Source of the DNA: Actinokineospora bangkokensis
Lineage (GTDB): Bacteria > Actinomycetota > Actinomycetes > Mycobacteriales > Pseudonocardiaceae
Length of the DNA stretch: 64,000 nucleotides
Direction of reading: 5' to 3'
NCBI RefSeq assembly: GCF_001940455.1
Contig: NZ_MKQR01000017.1
Span: forward strand, 150,781-214,780
Within the stretch, counting starts at the first letter, position 1; every line of letters starts with the position of its first letter. Position numbers and translations under genes: made by a program. Positions 41,713 through 50,632 of this stretch are shown here, one piece after another. The notes under the pieces were generated by a model. That model ran no database searches and had not been told where the DNA came from. It worked only from the letters and a program-made list of their open reading frames with translations.

Positions 41713-42294
41713 TCACCCGGGCAGCAGGGCGTCCAGGGCGCGGCGCAGGGTGTCGGGGTCGGTGCCCGCCGGGTCGACGAGGCGCTCGGTGGCGTAGGAG
41801 TCGACGACGGCGACCAGGGTGGTGGCCACCACGTCGGCGGGCAGCGGCAGGTCGAGGCCGCGGGCGGCGCAGTAGCGCGTGAGCGCCTCGGCGATGGCGC
41901 CGCGGCTGCGCCTGCGGGGTTCGAGGACGCCCGCGCGCAGGCGCTCGTCGCGGGTGGCGTGGGCCAGCAGCTCCAGGGCCAGGCGGCTGTCGCGGGTGTG
42001 GTGCTCCACCCGGTCGACGACCAGGGCGGTGAGCGCGGCGCGGACGGCGCCCGGGGGGTGGGCGGGGTCGAACACGGCCGCGCCGGACACCGCCAGGCGG
42101 GCGGCCGCGTCCGCCACGACGGCGGCGACCAGGTCGGGCTTGCCCGCGAAGTTCGAGTACACCGCGCCGCGGGTGAACCCGGCGGCGGCGGCCACGTCCT
42201 CCACGCGCGCGGCGGCGATGCCCTTCTCGGCGAACACCTCCGCGGCGGCCTCGACCACCCGCTGCCGAACCCGCGCCCGCGTCTCCCGTGGCAT
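41713..42294 (-). CDS. TetR-family regulator
   Basis: A 193-residue repressor. The helix-turn-helix (about 10-55) has the pattern VVEAAAEVFAEKGIAAARV, then VAAAAGFTRGAVYSNFAGK, a strong TetR signature. The C-terminal ligand domain is short and Ala-rich. ATG 42294 is the first codon that fits the family length. It is divergent from the LuxR-type gene at 42434, which it could control. Confidence 0.9.
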   Translation of the reverse strand: MPRETRARVRQRVVEAAAEVFAEKGIAAARVEDVAAAAGFTRGAVYSNFAGKPDLVAAVVADAAARLAVSGAAVFDPAHPPGAVRAALTALVVDRVEHHTRDSRLALELLAHATRDERLRAGVLEPRRRSRGAIAEALTRYCAARGLDLPLPADVVATTLVAVVDSYATERLVDPAGTDPDTLRRALDALLPG

Positions 42295-42433
42295 GGCGCG
42301 ACCGTACCGCGTGCGGCGGGGCCGCCGGGCCGGCTTGTTGACCTTCGCCGGGTTCCCGCCTACGGTGCCCGATACACCCGCGTATCCACAGAGGCCGGCG
42401 CGGGCAGTGGCGTTGCGGGAGGTGAGCGGTCGC

Positions 42434-43084
42434 GTGGACCCCGGCACCCTGGCCAGGCACCCCGCGGTCGAGGTCCTGCCCGATCCGGGCGACCGGCTCA
42501 CGGCGCTGCGCGCCCTGCACGCGGCCGCCACCGAGCAGGTGCGCTCGATCGAGCGGTGCGACCCCACCCGGCCGCCGGGCCCCGGTGCCGCGCCCGGCCT
42601 GCGGGAGATGCGCGCGGAGTCGCGCGCGGAGCGGATCGCCGCGGGGGTGCGCTACCGCACGATCCACCCGGCCTACACCCCGGAGGCGACCGCCCCGGTG
42701 GCGGGCGAGGCCGTGCGCACGCTGGCCGACCCGCCGCTGGACCTGGTGGTGGCCGACGACGCGCGCGCACTGGTGTCCGCGGGCGGCGGCAGCGTGCTGG
42801 TGGGCCGCTCGGCGCTGCTCGACGGGCTGATCGAGGTCTTCGAGAAGCTGTGGGTGCTGGCGGTGCCGATGACGGTGAGCGCGGCGGGCGGCGGCGACCT
42901 GTCCGAGCGCGACCGGCAGGTCATCACGCTGATGGCGGCGGGCGCCACCGACGACGCCATCGCCCGGCGGCTGGGCCTGTCCCGCCGCACGGTGGTGCGC
43001 CGGGTCGCCGCACTGCACGAGCGCCTGGGGGCCACGACGCGCTTCCAGGCCGGTGTGCAGGCCGCGCAGCGCGGCTGGCTCTGA
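42434..43084 (+). CDS. LuxR-type regulator with TrmB-like sensing region
   Basis: About 216 residues. The middle (ALRALHAAATEQVRSIERCD) and the DARALVSAGGGSVLVGRSAL strand match the LuxR/TrmB-like regulators of actinobacteria, which normally have an extra N-terminal winged helix; that part is absent here. The C-terminal LuxR helix-turn-helix is complete: LSERDRQVITLMAAG, then AIARRLGLSRRTVVRRV. Start is uncertain: GTG 42434 has GGGAGG 11 bases upstream, while GTG 42422 and 42407 are alternatives. Confidence 0.78.
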   Translation: MDPGTLARHPAVEVLPDPGDRLTALRALHAAATEQVRSIERCDPTRPPGPGAAPGLREMRAESRAERIAAGVRYRTIHPAYTPEATAPVAGEAVRTLADPPLDLVVADDARALVSAGGGSVLVGRSALLDGLIEVFEKLWVLAVPMTVSAAGGGDLSERDRQVITLMAAGATDDAIARRLGLSRRTVVRRVAALHERLGATTRFQAGVQAAQRGWL

Positions 43085-43139
43085 CCCCCGCCCGCGAGGG
43101 CCGCGCGGAGTGTCGCCCCGGTGCGGTTGGATCGGTCCC

Positions 43140-43874
43140 ATGAGCGACACCGACCGCGCCACCGCGCCCCTCGACCACGCCGCGCTCTTCGCCGAGTACA
43201 ACCGCAGGCTCGTCGCCGCCGTCGAGCGCGCCGACCCCGCGGCCCCCGTTCCCACCTGTCCCGAGTGGACCACCTTCCAGCTCGCCAAGCACGTCGGCCG
43301 CGGCGACCGCTGGGCGGCCACCATGGTCCGGGACAGGGCCACCGAGGTGCTGGAGCCGCGCGACGTGCCCGGGGGCCGCCCGCCCGAGGGCGGGCTGGTG
43401 GAGTGGCTGGGCGGCGGGCCTGCGCTGCTGGCCGAGGCCACGGCGGCCACCGGCGCCGACCACCCGGTGTGGACGTTCACCGGCCCGCGGCCCGCCGCGT
43501 GGTGGACCCGGCGCAGGCTGCACGAGTGCGTCGTGCACTACGCCGACGCCGCCCTCGCGCTGGGCGAGGAGCCCGAGATCGCCCCCGAGGTGGCCGAGGA
43601 CGCGGTGTCGGAGTGGCTGGAGCTGCTCGCGGCGCGCGGGGCCGACCTGGCGCCGATGACCCTGCACCTGCACGACGGGGCGGGCCCGGAGTGGTTCGTG
43701 CGCGGCGGGCCCGCGCTGACCTGGGAGCGGGCGCACGCCAAGGGCGACGTGGCGCTGCGCGGGTCGAGCGCGGACCTGCTGCTGGTGCTGCTGCGGCGCA
43801 AGCCCGTCGAGGCCGTCGACCTGGTGGGCGACCGGGCGGCCTGGGACCGCTGGGTCGCGGCCACCCCGTTCTGA
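43140..43874 (+). CDS. Maleylpyruvate isomerase-like mycothiol-dependent enzyme
   Basis: A 244-residue protein of the DinB/MDMPI fold. The N-terminal helical domain has the metal/mycothiol motif with CPEWTTFQLAKHVGRGDRW (about 40-58) and, further on, RRRLHECVVHYADA (about 125-138) supplying metal ligands (His, Glu, His). The C-terminal small domain (about 165-244) is the MDMPI_C type. Most relatives are of unknown substrate and use mycothiol, the actinobacterial thiol. ATG 43140 is clear. Confidence 0.85.
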   Translation: MSDTDRATAPLDHAALFAEYNRRLVAAVERADPAAPVPTCPEWTTFQLAKHVGRGDRWAATMVRDRATEVLEPRDVPGGRPPEGGLVEWLGGGPALLAEATAATGADHPVWTFTGPRPAAWWTRRRLHECVVHYADAALALGEEPEIAPEVAEDAVSEWLELLAARGADLAPMTLHLHDGAGPEWFVRGGPALTWERAHAKGDVALRGSSADLLLVLLRRKPVEAVDLVGDRAAWDRWVAATPF

Positions 43875-43935
43875 CCGGCGCGGAAGGGGTACGTCCCCGT
43901 CATGGAGAGGGTTCAGTCGTGAAGGCGGTCGAGTC

Positions 43936-44850
43936 GTGAAGGCGATCGTGGTGGGCGCGGGCATCTCCGGGGTGTCCTGCGCGAGGGCGCTGGCCGAGGC
44001 CGGTGTGGACGTGCGCGTGCTCGAACGGGGGCGCGTGGTGGGCGGGCGGATGGCCACCAAGCGGTACGGGGGCCGCCCCGCCGACATCGGCGCGGGCTAC
44101 TTCACCGCCCGCGGCCCGGGGTTCACCCCGGTGGTGGCGTCGTGGGTGGAGCGCGGGCTGGCCGCGGAGTGGACCGACACGCTGGCGACCTTCGGCGCCG
44201 ACGGGGTGTCGGAGTCCACCGGGCAGCTGCGCTACTCGGCCCCGGCGGGCCTGCGCTCGCTGGTGGCCGACCTCGCCGCGGGCCTGCGGGTGGAGACCGG
44301 GCACCCGGTGGCCCGGGTGCGCCCGGGGTCGGTCGACGGCGAGGAGGCCGACGTGGTGGTGCTGGCGATGCCCGGCCCGCAGGCGGCCCGCCTGCTCGCC
44401 GAGGGCACCCGCGCGCACGAGGTCGCGGCGGGGCAGCGGTGGTCGCCGACGCTGGTGGCCACCCTCGTCCACGACGAGCGCCGCTGGGACTTCCCCGGGG
44501 CCTTCGTCAACGACCACCCGGTGCTCCAGACCCTGTTCGACGACGGCACCAGGCGCGGCGACGGGCACCCGGTGCTGGTGGCCCACTCCACCGCCGACCA
44601 CGCCCGGGAGCACCTGGCGGACCCGAAGCCCGACGACCTGGCGCGGGCGGTGTCGGAGCTGCTGGGCATCCCCGCCCCGCGCGAGGCGCACGTGCACCGC
44701 TGGACCTACGCCATCCCGGAGAACCCGCACTCCGGGCCGCCGTTCTTCGAGGACGGGATCGGCCTGGCGGGCGACGCCTGGGGCTCGCCGCGGGTGGAGA
44801 CGGCGTGGCAGTCCGGGGTGGACCTGGCGGGGCGGGTGCTCGGGAGGTGA
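43936..44850 (+). CDS. FAD-dependent amine oxidase-like (renalase-type) protein
   Basis: A 304-residue flavoprotein. The FAD motif is IVVGAGISGVSCARALAEAG (about 4-23) with an acidic end of strand 2 (VLERGRVVGGRMA). The C-terminal FAD motif is DGIGLAGDAWGSPRVE (about 272-287). The size and GGRMATKR pattern fit bacterial renalase-like oxidases of pyridine nucleotides. Upstream there is a near duplicate of the start: GTGAAGGCGGTCGAGTCGTGA (43920-43940) encodes a six-residue leader whose stop overlaps the real GTG 43936. The next gene starts four bases after this one's stop. Confidence 0.82.
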   Translation: MKAIVVGAGISGVSCARALAEAGVDVRVLERGRVVGGRMATKRYGGRPADIGAGYFTARGPGFTPVVASWVERGLAAEWTDTLATFGADGVSESTGQLRYSAPAGLRSLVADLAAGLRVETGHPVARVRPGSVDGEEADVVVLAMPGPQAARLLAEGTRAHEVAAGQRWSPTLVATLVHDERRWDFPGAFVNDHPVLQTLFDDGTRRGDGHPVLVAHSTADHAREHLADPKPDDLARAVSELLGIPAPREAHVHRWTYAIPENPHSGPPFFEDGIGLAGDAWGSPRVETAWQSGVDLAGRVLGR

Positions 44851-44854
44851 CGCC

Positions 44855-45331
44855 GTGGACACCGGGGAGACGACGCACGAGAAGCTGACCCGCAACCTCA
44901 ACGAGCTGCTGCAGGAGCTGCGGGTGGCCCAGGCGGGCGTGCAGATCCTGTTCGGCTTCCTGCTCTCGATCACCTTCACCGACTTCTACCACGAGGGCAC
45001 CGGCCCCCTGGAGCGCACGACGCACCTGGTGGCGGTGTTCTTCGCGGTGGGCGCGGTGGTCTGCCTGACGGCGCCCGCCGCCTGGCACCGGGTGCTGTTC
45101 CGCCAGGGCAAGCGCGCGGAGATCATGCGGATGGCCACCCGCAGCACCATCGCCGGGCTGGCCTGCCTGGCGGGCGCGGTGACCGCGTCGCTGGCGCTGC
45201 TGGCCGAGGTCGTCATCGGTCCGTGGGCGGGCCTGGTGGCGGGGGCGGTGTGCCTGGTGGCCTCGGGCCTGCTGTGGTTCGCGCTGCCGCTGGCCCGCCG
45301 CGACGACGGCGGCAGCGACGACGAGGACTGA
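44855..45331 (+). CDS. DUF6328 membrane protein
   Basis: A 158-residue inner-membrane protein with four hydrophobic segments: near 30-48 (VQILFGFLLSITFTDF), 62-80 (VAVFFAVGAVVCLTAPAA), 102-125 and 130-150. The N-terminal LNELLQELRVAQAGVQ is typical of the DUF6328 family. GTG 44855 uses GGGAGG lying within the end of the previous gene, so the two are translationally linked. Function unknown. Confidence 0.78.
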   Translation: MDTGETTHEKLTRNLNELLQELRVAQAGVQILFGFLLSITFTDFYHEGTGPLERTTHLVAVFFAVGAVVCLTAPAAWHRVLFRQGKRAEIMRMATRSTIAGLACLAGAVTASLALLAEVVIGPWAGLVAGAVCLVASGLLWFALPLARRDDGGSDDED

Positions 45332-45444
45332 GCGCCCCGTCCCACCGGAGCGCGCGTCCACCTGCGCGTCGCCCCGGCCCGCTACCCTCGGTCGCGGTTT
45401 GACACCCGAGCTAACCTACTCGGAAGTAGATAAGGGGGGTGCCG

Positions 45445-47067
45445 ATGCCCGGGCAGGCGGGGACGGGGCCGCTGGCCGCGGGGCGGGCGGGCGCCGGGGG
45501 CGCGGGGGTGCCGGGGAGTTCGGCGGCCCCCTTCGGCTCGCGGCTGCTGGGGCCGGAGGGCCAGCACGGCACGGTGCTGCGCATCCGGGTGCAGGGCCTG
45601 CTGACCACCACCCTGGTCACCACCAACGTCATCGGCGCGGTCATCGTCGTGGTGCTGTCCGGGTTCGTCATCCCCGGCCCCCCGACCGAGGGCCCGATGC
45701 TGCTGGCGCTGGCCATCGCCGTGCCCGCCTACGTCCTCGGCGCGCTGCTGGTCGGCGGGATCTGGGGCACCGGGCGGGCGCTGCGGGCGCTGCGCTGGGC
45801 CATCGAGCAGCGCGAGCCGACCGCCGCGGACCGGCGGGCCACCCTGCGCGTGCCGCTCAACCTCACGCTGATGCAGGCGTTCCTGTGGGGCGCGGCGACC
45901 GTGCTGTTCACCGTGCTGGCGATCGTGCTGCAACCGGAGCTGGTGTTCGCCGTCGGCTTCACCGTGGCCATGGCCGGGATGGTCGTGTGCGCCAACGCCT
46001 ACCTGCTCAGCGAGTTCGCGCTGCGCCCGGTGTCGGCGCGCGCGCTGCAGGACGACCCGCCGGGGCAGGTGGTCGGCGCGGGCGTGCAGGTGCGGATGCT
46101 GCTGTTCTGGGCGCTGGGCACCGGCGTGCCGGTCGCGGGCGTGGTGATGGTGGCGCTGTTCGCCATGGCCCGCCAGAACGTCACCAGCGACCAGCTGGCG
46201 ATCACCGTGGTGGTGCTCGGCGGCATCGTGCTGGTGTTCGGGCTGCTGGTGATGGTGTTCAACGCGCGCGCCACCGTCGCGCCCATCGAGTCGGTGCGCG
46301 ACGCGCTGGCCCGGGTGCAGCGCGGCGAACTGGACACCGAGATCCCCGTCTACGACGGCACCGAGCTGGGCCTGCTGCAGGCCGGGTTCAACCGGATGTC
46401 GGCGGGCCTGCGCGAGCGCGAGCGCATCCGCGACCTGTTCGGCCGCCACGTCGGGCAGAAGGTGGCCGAGGTCGCCGTGGCCGCCGGGGTGGAGCAGCTG
46501 GGCGGGGAGGTGCACGAGGTCGCGGTGGTCTTCGTCGACATCGTGGGGTCGACGACGCTGGCCGCCACCCGGCCGCCGACCGAGGTCGTCGAGCTGCTCA
46601 ACCGGTTCTTCGCCGTGGTGGTCGACGAGGTCGACGCGCACGGCGGGCTGGTCAACAAGTTCGTCGGCGACGCCGCCCTGGCGATCTTCGGCGCCCCGGT
46701 GGACCTCGACGACGACGCGGGCCAGGCGCTGGCCACCGCCCGGGCCATCGCCGCCCGGCTGCCGGTGGAGGTGCCCGAGTGCGCGGCGGGCATCGGGGTG
46801 GCCGCGGGCGCGGCGGTCGCGGGCAACATCGGCGACGCCCGCCGGTTCGAGTACACCGTGATCGGGGACCCGGTGAACGAGGCGGCCCGGCTCACCGAGC
46901 TGGCCAAGTCGGTGCCCGGCAGGCTCGTGGCGTCGCGGTGCGCGGTGGAGCGGGCGGGCGAGCGGGAGGCGGCCCGCTGGACCGCCGCCGACACGGTGAC
47001 CCTGCGCGGGCGCACCGAGGAGACCACCGTGATGGTGCCGGTGGGGTCGGACGCACCCGCCGAATAG
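45445..47067 (+). CDS. Class III adenylate/guanylate cyclase with HAMP and membrane domain
   Basis: A 540-residue membrane cyclase. Six hydrophobic segments occupy about residues 50-290. A HAMP linker follows (about 285-335, IESVRDALARVQRGELD and GLLQAGFNRMSAGL). The cyclase catalytic domain (about 355-525) has VVFVDIVGSTTL (metal Asp), NKFVGDAALAIFGAP (second metal Asp) and the late NIGDARRFEYTVIGDPVNEAARL (transition-state region, split). The substrate-selecting residues look like the Lys/Asp type of adenylate cyclases, so cAMP is likely, but this is inference. ATG 45445 has AAGGGGGG seven bases before. Confidence 0.9.
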   Translation: MPGQAGTGPLAAGRAGAGGAGVPGSSAAPFGSRLLGPEGQHGTVLRIRVQGLLTTTLVTTNVIGAVIVVVLSGFVIPGPPTEGPMLLALAIAVPAYVLGALLVGGIWGTGRALRALRWAIEQREPTAADRRATLRVPLNLTLMQAFLWGAATVLFTVLAIVLQPELVFAVGFTVAMAGMVVCANAYLLSEFALRPVSARALQDDPPGQVVGAGVQVRMLLFWALGTGVPVAGVVMVALFAMARQNVTSDQLAITVVVLGGIVLVFGLLVMVFNARATVAPIESVRDALARVQRGELDTEIPVYDGTELGLLQAGFNRMSAGLRERERIRDLFGRHVGQKVAEVAVAAGVEQLGGEVHEVAVVFVDIVGSTTLAATRPPTEVVELLNRFFAVVVDEVDAHGGLVNKFVGDAALAIFGAPVDLDDDAGQALATARAIAARLPVEVPECAAGIGVAAGAAVAGNIGDARRFEYTVIGDPVNEAARLTELAKSVPGRLVASRCAVERAGEREAARWTAADTVTLRGRTEETTVMVPVGSDAPAE

Positions 47068-47200
47068 CGGTCCGGCGCGGGTGCAGCGGGAGCGGTTTCG
47101 CTCCGCCGGTGACGAAGGCGGTGTCCGCGGGTGACAAAGCGCTCCGCCACCGGTTTTCCATGTGACCGTCCGGTTGGTTTTCCCTTGCCGCAACGACTAT

Positions 47201-47225
47201 CGCGTGGTTAGTCTCCAACCACGCG
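47201..47225. promoter_or_regulatory. Inverted repeat in the leader of the DUF6801 gene
   Basis: Perfect 9-bp arms CGCGTGGTT (47201-47209) and AACCACGCG (47217-47225) separated by seven bases, about 95 bases ahead of the secreted protein start. It could be an operator or a message hairpin. Confidence 0.45.
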
Positions 47226-47318
47226 CTGACCGGGTCGGGCCGGTCGCGCGGCGGGATCACCTCCACCCACCCCTGCACGCCTTTTCGGCACCCGTGCGTA
47301 TTCAGCGAGGAGTAGCGC

Positions 47319-47939
47319 ATGTCCCGGAACACCCGTTTGAGCAGGATCACCGCCGCCGCCGTCGGCGCCGCGGGCGTCGTGGCCCTGGTCGCCGCCCCGG
47401 TGGCGCAGGCCGAGCCGGTGCAGGCCGCCGGTGTCGTCACCAAGGCCGTCACCTTCAGCTGCGCCTACCCGCTGATCGGCAACCGCGACGTCCCCGCGAC
47501 CGTCACCGCCACCTTCCCCAGCACGGTCGCCGCGGGCACGCCGATCAACACCACCGACTTCTCGGTGGCCGTCTCGCTCGACGACACCACCGTGCAGGCG
47601 CTCCAGCTGGTCGGCGCGGCCACCGTCGAGGGCACCTCGGAGGCGGGCGTCGACCTGTCGATCAACGGCACCGAGCTGGGCGTGACGCTGCCCGGCCTGG
47701 ACATCCCGGTCACCGCCGTGACCGGCGCGGCGCCCATCGCGCTGAACATCACCGGCCTGGTGCCCTCGCTGACGGTGAAGTCCGCGGGCCAGGTCGACAT
47801 CGCCATCGGCAACGCCTTCACCGGCAAGATCACCCCGAAGACCGCCACCGGCGAGCTGACCGGCCTGGGCACCTTCGACCTGAACTGCTCGGCGCTGGCG
47901 GGCCAGGACCTGTCCCTGGTCTCCATCCCCGTCACCTGA
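47319..47939 (+). CDS. Secreted DUF6801 protein
   Basis: A 206-residue exported protein. The signal peptide spans about residues 1-33 (RLSRITAAAVGAAGVVALVA, cut near AQAEP). The mature part is a beta-rich domain of the DUF6801 type, with FSCAYPLIGNRDVPATVT near the start and a matching cysteine near the end (FDLNCSALAG), probably a disulfide. It has no anchor, so it is likely released or wall-associated. Function unknown. ATG 47319 has GAGGAG upstream. A perfect palindromic terminator follows. Confidence 0.82.
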   Translation: MSRNTRLSRITAAAVGAAGVVALVAAPVAQAEPVQAAGVVTKAVTFSCAYPLIGNRDVPATVTATFPSTVAAGTPINTTDFSVAVSLDDTTVQALQLVGAATVEGTSEAGVDLSINGTELGVTLPGLDIPVTAVTGAAPIALNITGLVPSLTVKSAGQVDIAIGNAFTGKITPKTATGELTGLGTFDLNCSALAGQDLSLVSIPVT

Positions 47940-47945
47940 TCGACC

Positions 47946-48001
47946 CCCGCGCGCGACGACGGCCCCCGACCACGTGGTCGGGGGCCGTCGTCGCGCGCGG
48001 G
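47946..48001. terminator. 56-bp perfect palindrome, shared terminator
   Basis: Left arm 47946-47973 and right arm 47974-48001 are exact reverse complements (28 bp each, centre CACGTG). It lies between the DUF6801 stop and the stop of the minus-strand ORF at 48002. Confidence 0.85.
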
Positions 48002-48181
48002 TCAGGTGGGGTTCGGCGGTTCCGGTGACGGGGGCACGGCCGGGTCGGTGCCCGGGTCCGGCGACGGCGGCACCGGCGCGGGCGGCACCGGGTCCGGCAC
48101 CGACGGGCCGGGGCTCGGCGGGCTCGGGATCGGGTTCGGCGCAGGCGGCGTGGGCTCGGGGGGCGTGGTCGGCTGTGACAT
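48002..48181 (-). CDS. Small proline-rich hypothetical protein
   Basis: A 59-residue ORF, over one third proline (MSQPTTPPEPTPPAPN and onward), with its stop directly against the palindromic terminator. There is no recognised domain. Such repetitive proline-rich ORFs can be real disordered proteins or chance open frames in GC-rich DNA. The start is ATG 48181, or GTG 48208 nine codons upstream. Confidence 0.4.
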   Translation of the reverse strand: MSQPTTPPEPTPPAPNPIPSPPSPGPSVPDPVPPAPVPPSPDPGTDPAVPPSPEPPNPT

Positions 48182-48287
48182 GGGTCTCGGGTACCCGGCC
48201 GCTGCCACGGGTGAAACGCCCCGCTCCGGCCCGCGCGGTGGACAAGGCCCGCTCGCCCGTCGTCGTGCGGTCCCGCCCGGGTGGCAC

Positions 48288-49733
48288 TTAGCCTGCCTCC
48301 CGGGCGGTGAGCGGCTGGGCGATGTCCTCCAGCGACGCCTGCTCGGTGCGCACGCCCAGCACCAGCTCGGCCACCCCGCCCAGCGCCATCACCCCGGCGC
48401 TGACCAGGAACGCGACCACCACGTTGCCCGCCACCCCGCTCTCGATGAGGCTGCCGAACAGCAGCGGGCCGACGATGCCGCCCAGGCCGGTGCCCACGGC
48501 GTAGAAGAAGGCGATCGCCAGCGCCCGGGTCTCCATCGGGAACACCTCGCTGACGGTCAGGTACGCCGCGCTCGCCCCCGCCGAGGCCAGGAAGAACACC
48601 GCGCACAGCAGCGCCAGGAACGTCCACTGGTTGAGCGCGCCCGCGCCGAACAGCAGCGCCAGCGGCACCGTGAGCGCCGCCGAGCCCAGGTAGGAGATCG
48701 AGATCATCGGGATCCGCCCGACGGTGTCGAACAGCTTGCCCAGCAGCAGCGGGCCGAAGAAGTTGCCCAGCGCGTAGATCGCCAGGAACACCGGCGCCAC
48801 CGCGGCCTCGACCCCGTAGAAGGTGCTCATCAGGGTGCCCAGGTCGAAGGTGATCCCGTTGTAGAGGAACGCCTGCCCGACGAACAGCGCCAACCCGAGC
48901 ACCGCGCGCTTGGGGTAGAGCTTGAACGCGGTCTCGGCGATCATCCGCAGCGGGATCGTCTTGCGCTGCCGGATCTTCAGCGTCCCGCGCGCCTCCGGCA
49001 GCTCCTCACCGGTGCTGTCGCGCACCTGCCGCTCGATGTCCGCGGTGACCTGCTCGGCCTCCTCCGCGCGGCCGTGGATGAACAGCCACCGCGGGCTCTC
49101 CGGCACGTGCCTGCGCACCAGCAGGATCGCCAGCGCCAGCACCGCGCCGATGCCGAAGGCCAACCGCCACCCCAGGTCGGCGGGCAGCGCGCTGAGCAGG
49201 AACACCGCCGCGCCCGCGCCCAGCGCCGACCCGAGCCAGTAGGACCCGCTGATGAGCAGGTCGACCCGGCCGCGCACGCGGGCGGGGATCAGCTCGTCGA
49301 TGGCGGAGTGGATCGCGCTGTACTCCCCGCCGATGCCCGCGCCGGTGATGAACCGGGTGAGGAAGAACAGCCACGGCGTGAACGCGAACGCCGTGGCGAC
49401 GGTGGCCACGATGTAGATCACCAGGGTGAGGATGAACAGCTTCTTGCGGCCGAAGCGGTCGGTGAGCTGGCCGAACAGCAGCGCGCCCAGGCACGCGCCG
49501 AGGATGTAGAGAGCGGCGGCGATGCCGACGTCGCCCGCGGTCAGCGCGATGCCGCTGCCCGGTTCGGTGAGCCGGGCGGCGACCGCGCCGACCATGGTCA
49601 CCTCCAGGCCGTCGAGCAGCCAGACGGTGCCCAGGCCCACGACCACCCGCCAGTGGAAGCCCGCCCAGGGCAACCTGTCCAGCCGCGCCGGGACGTCGGT
49701 CTCGATCGTCCCCCTCGTCACCTCAGCCGCCAT
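48288..49733 (-). CDS. MFS transporter, sugar-porter-like
   Basis: A 481-residue major facilitator with 12 helices and a central cytoplasmic loop (about 225-275). Signature motifs are GQLTDRFGRKK (loop 2-3, about 88-98), GGEYSAIHSAIDELIPARVRGR split around helix 5, and PESPRWLFIHGRAEEAE (about 206-222), typical of sugar/organic acid:proton symporters. The substrate cannot be told. ATG 49733 is clear. The MOSC gene diverges from it. Confidence 0.9.
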   Translation of the reverse strand: MAAEVTRGTIETDVPARLDRLPWAGFHWRVVVGLGTVWLLDGLEVTMVGAVAARLTEPGSGIALTAGDVGIAAALYILGACLGALLFGQLTDRFGRKKLFILTLVIYIVATVATAFAFTPWLFFLTRFITGAGIGGEYSAIHSAIDELIPARVRGRVDLLISGSYWLGSALGAGAAVFLLSALPADLGWRLAFGIGAVLALAILLVRRHVPESPRWLFIHGRAEEAEQVTADIERQVRDSTGEELPEARGTLKIRQRKTIPLRMIAETAFKLYPKRAVLGLALFVGQAFLYNGITFDLGTLMSTFYGVEAAVAPVFLAIYALGNFFGPLLLGKLFDTVGRIPMISISYLGSAALTVPLALLFGAGALNQWTFLALLCAVFFLASAGASAAYLTVSEVFPMETRALAIAFFYAVGTGLGGIVGPLLFGSLIESGVAGNVVVAFLVSAGVMALGGVAELVLGVRTEQASLEDIAQPLTAREAG

Positions 49734-49813
49734 GCCGACTGTTGTTCCCCCGACCGCGCCCGCGTAATCCCGCTCTTCGGCCGCGGTCGGCGGGCGATCG
49801 GTACAGTCCGCGC

Positions 49814-50632
49814 GTGCCTTCGGTCGTCGCCCTCGCCACGTACCCGGTCAAGGGGTGCGCCCCCACCGCGCTGGACCGCACCTGGGTCGGGCAGGCGGGC
49901 CTGGCGCACGACCGGTCGTGGATGGTCACCGACACCGACGGCACCTTCCGCAGCCAGCGCCGCGACCCGCGCCTGGCGCTGATCGAGCCGTCGGTGGGCG
50001 ACGGGGTGCTGGTGCTCGCGGCGCCCGGGGTCGAACCGGTGGTGGTGCCGGTCGACGACGAGTCGCCCACCCGCCCGGTGGAGCTGTTCGGCGAGCCGTT
50101 CACGGCCGTCGACCAGGGCGAGGTGGCGGCGCGGTGGCTCAGCGACGTGCTGGGCGCGCCGAGCCGCCTGGTGCGGGTGCCGCCGGACCACCACCGCCGC
50201 GCGGGCGGCCTCACCCCGGGCACGTCGGGCTGGGCCGACAGCAGCGCCGTCCACCTGCTCGGCACGGCCTCGCTGGCCGACCTCGGCGCCCACCTGCCCG
50301 CACCGCTGCCCGCCACCCGCTTCCGCGCCAACGTCCTGCTCGACGGCCTGCCCCCGTACGCCGAGGACGACCTGCGCCAGGTGCGCCTCGGCGCGGTGGG
50401 CCTGGGCTTCACCAAGCTCGCGGTGCGCTGCGCGGTGACGCTGGTCGACCAGGCGGCGGGCGCGCGGGCGGGCCGGGAGCCGCTGCGCACCCTGGCCACC
50501 TACCGCCGGGGCCCGGACGGGGTGGTGTTCGGCGCGAAGTTCGCCGTCACCGAGCCGGGGTGGCTGGCGGTGGGCGACCAACTCACCGGTGCCGACCAAC
50601 TCACTGGTGCACCGTCACCGTCCGACCGTTGA
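49814..50632 (+). CDS. MOSC-domain protein (molybdenum-cofactor sulfurase/YiiM-like)
   Basis: A 272-residue protein. The N-terminal MOSC_N barrel (about 1-110) has YPVKGC and GLAHDRSWMV. The MOSC domain (about 130-260) has RFRANVLLDGLPPYAEDDL and the AVRCAVTLVDQAAG region with the conserved cysteine. These bind the molybdenum cofactor or a sulfur carrier; the partner is unknown. GTG 49814 begins at the MOSC_N start; the upstream ATG gives a disordered extension. The end has a short duplication (GDQLTGADQLTGA). Its last 32 bases overlap the convergent carbonic anhydrase gene. Confidence 0.85.
   Translation: MPSVVALATYPVKGCAPTALDRTWVGQAGLAHDRSWMVTDTDGTFRSQRRDPRLALIEPSVGDGVLVLAAPGVEPVVVPVDDESPTRPVELFGEPFTAVDQGEVAARWLSDVLGAPSRLVRVPPDHHRRAGGLTPGTSGWADSSAVHLLGTASLADLGAHLPAPLPATRFRANVLLDGLPPYAEDDLRQVRLGAVGLGFTKLAVRCAVTLVDQAAGARAGREPLRTLATYRRGPDGVVFGAKFAVTEPGWLAVGDQLTGADQLTGAPSPSDR

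Noticed and set aside
45399..45444. TTGACA sequence ahead of the cyclase gene as a sigma-70 promoter
   Set aside because: No acceptable -10 at the right distance; the nearest candidate is more than 20 bases away.
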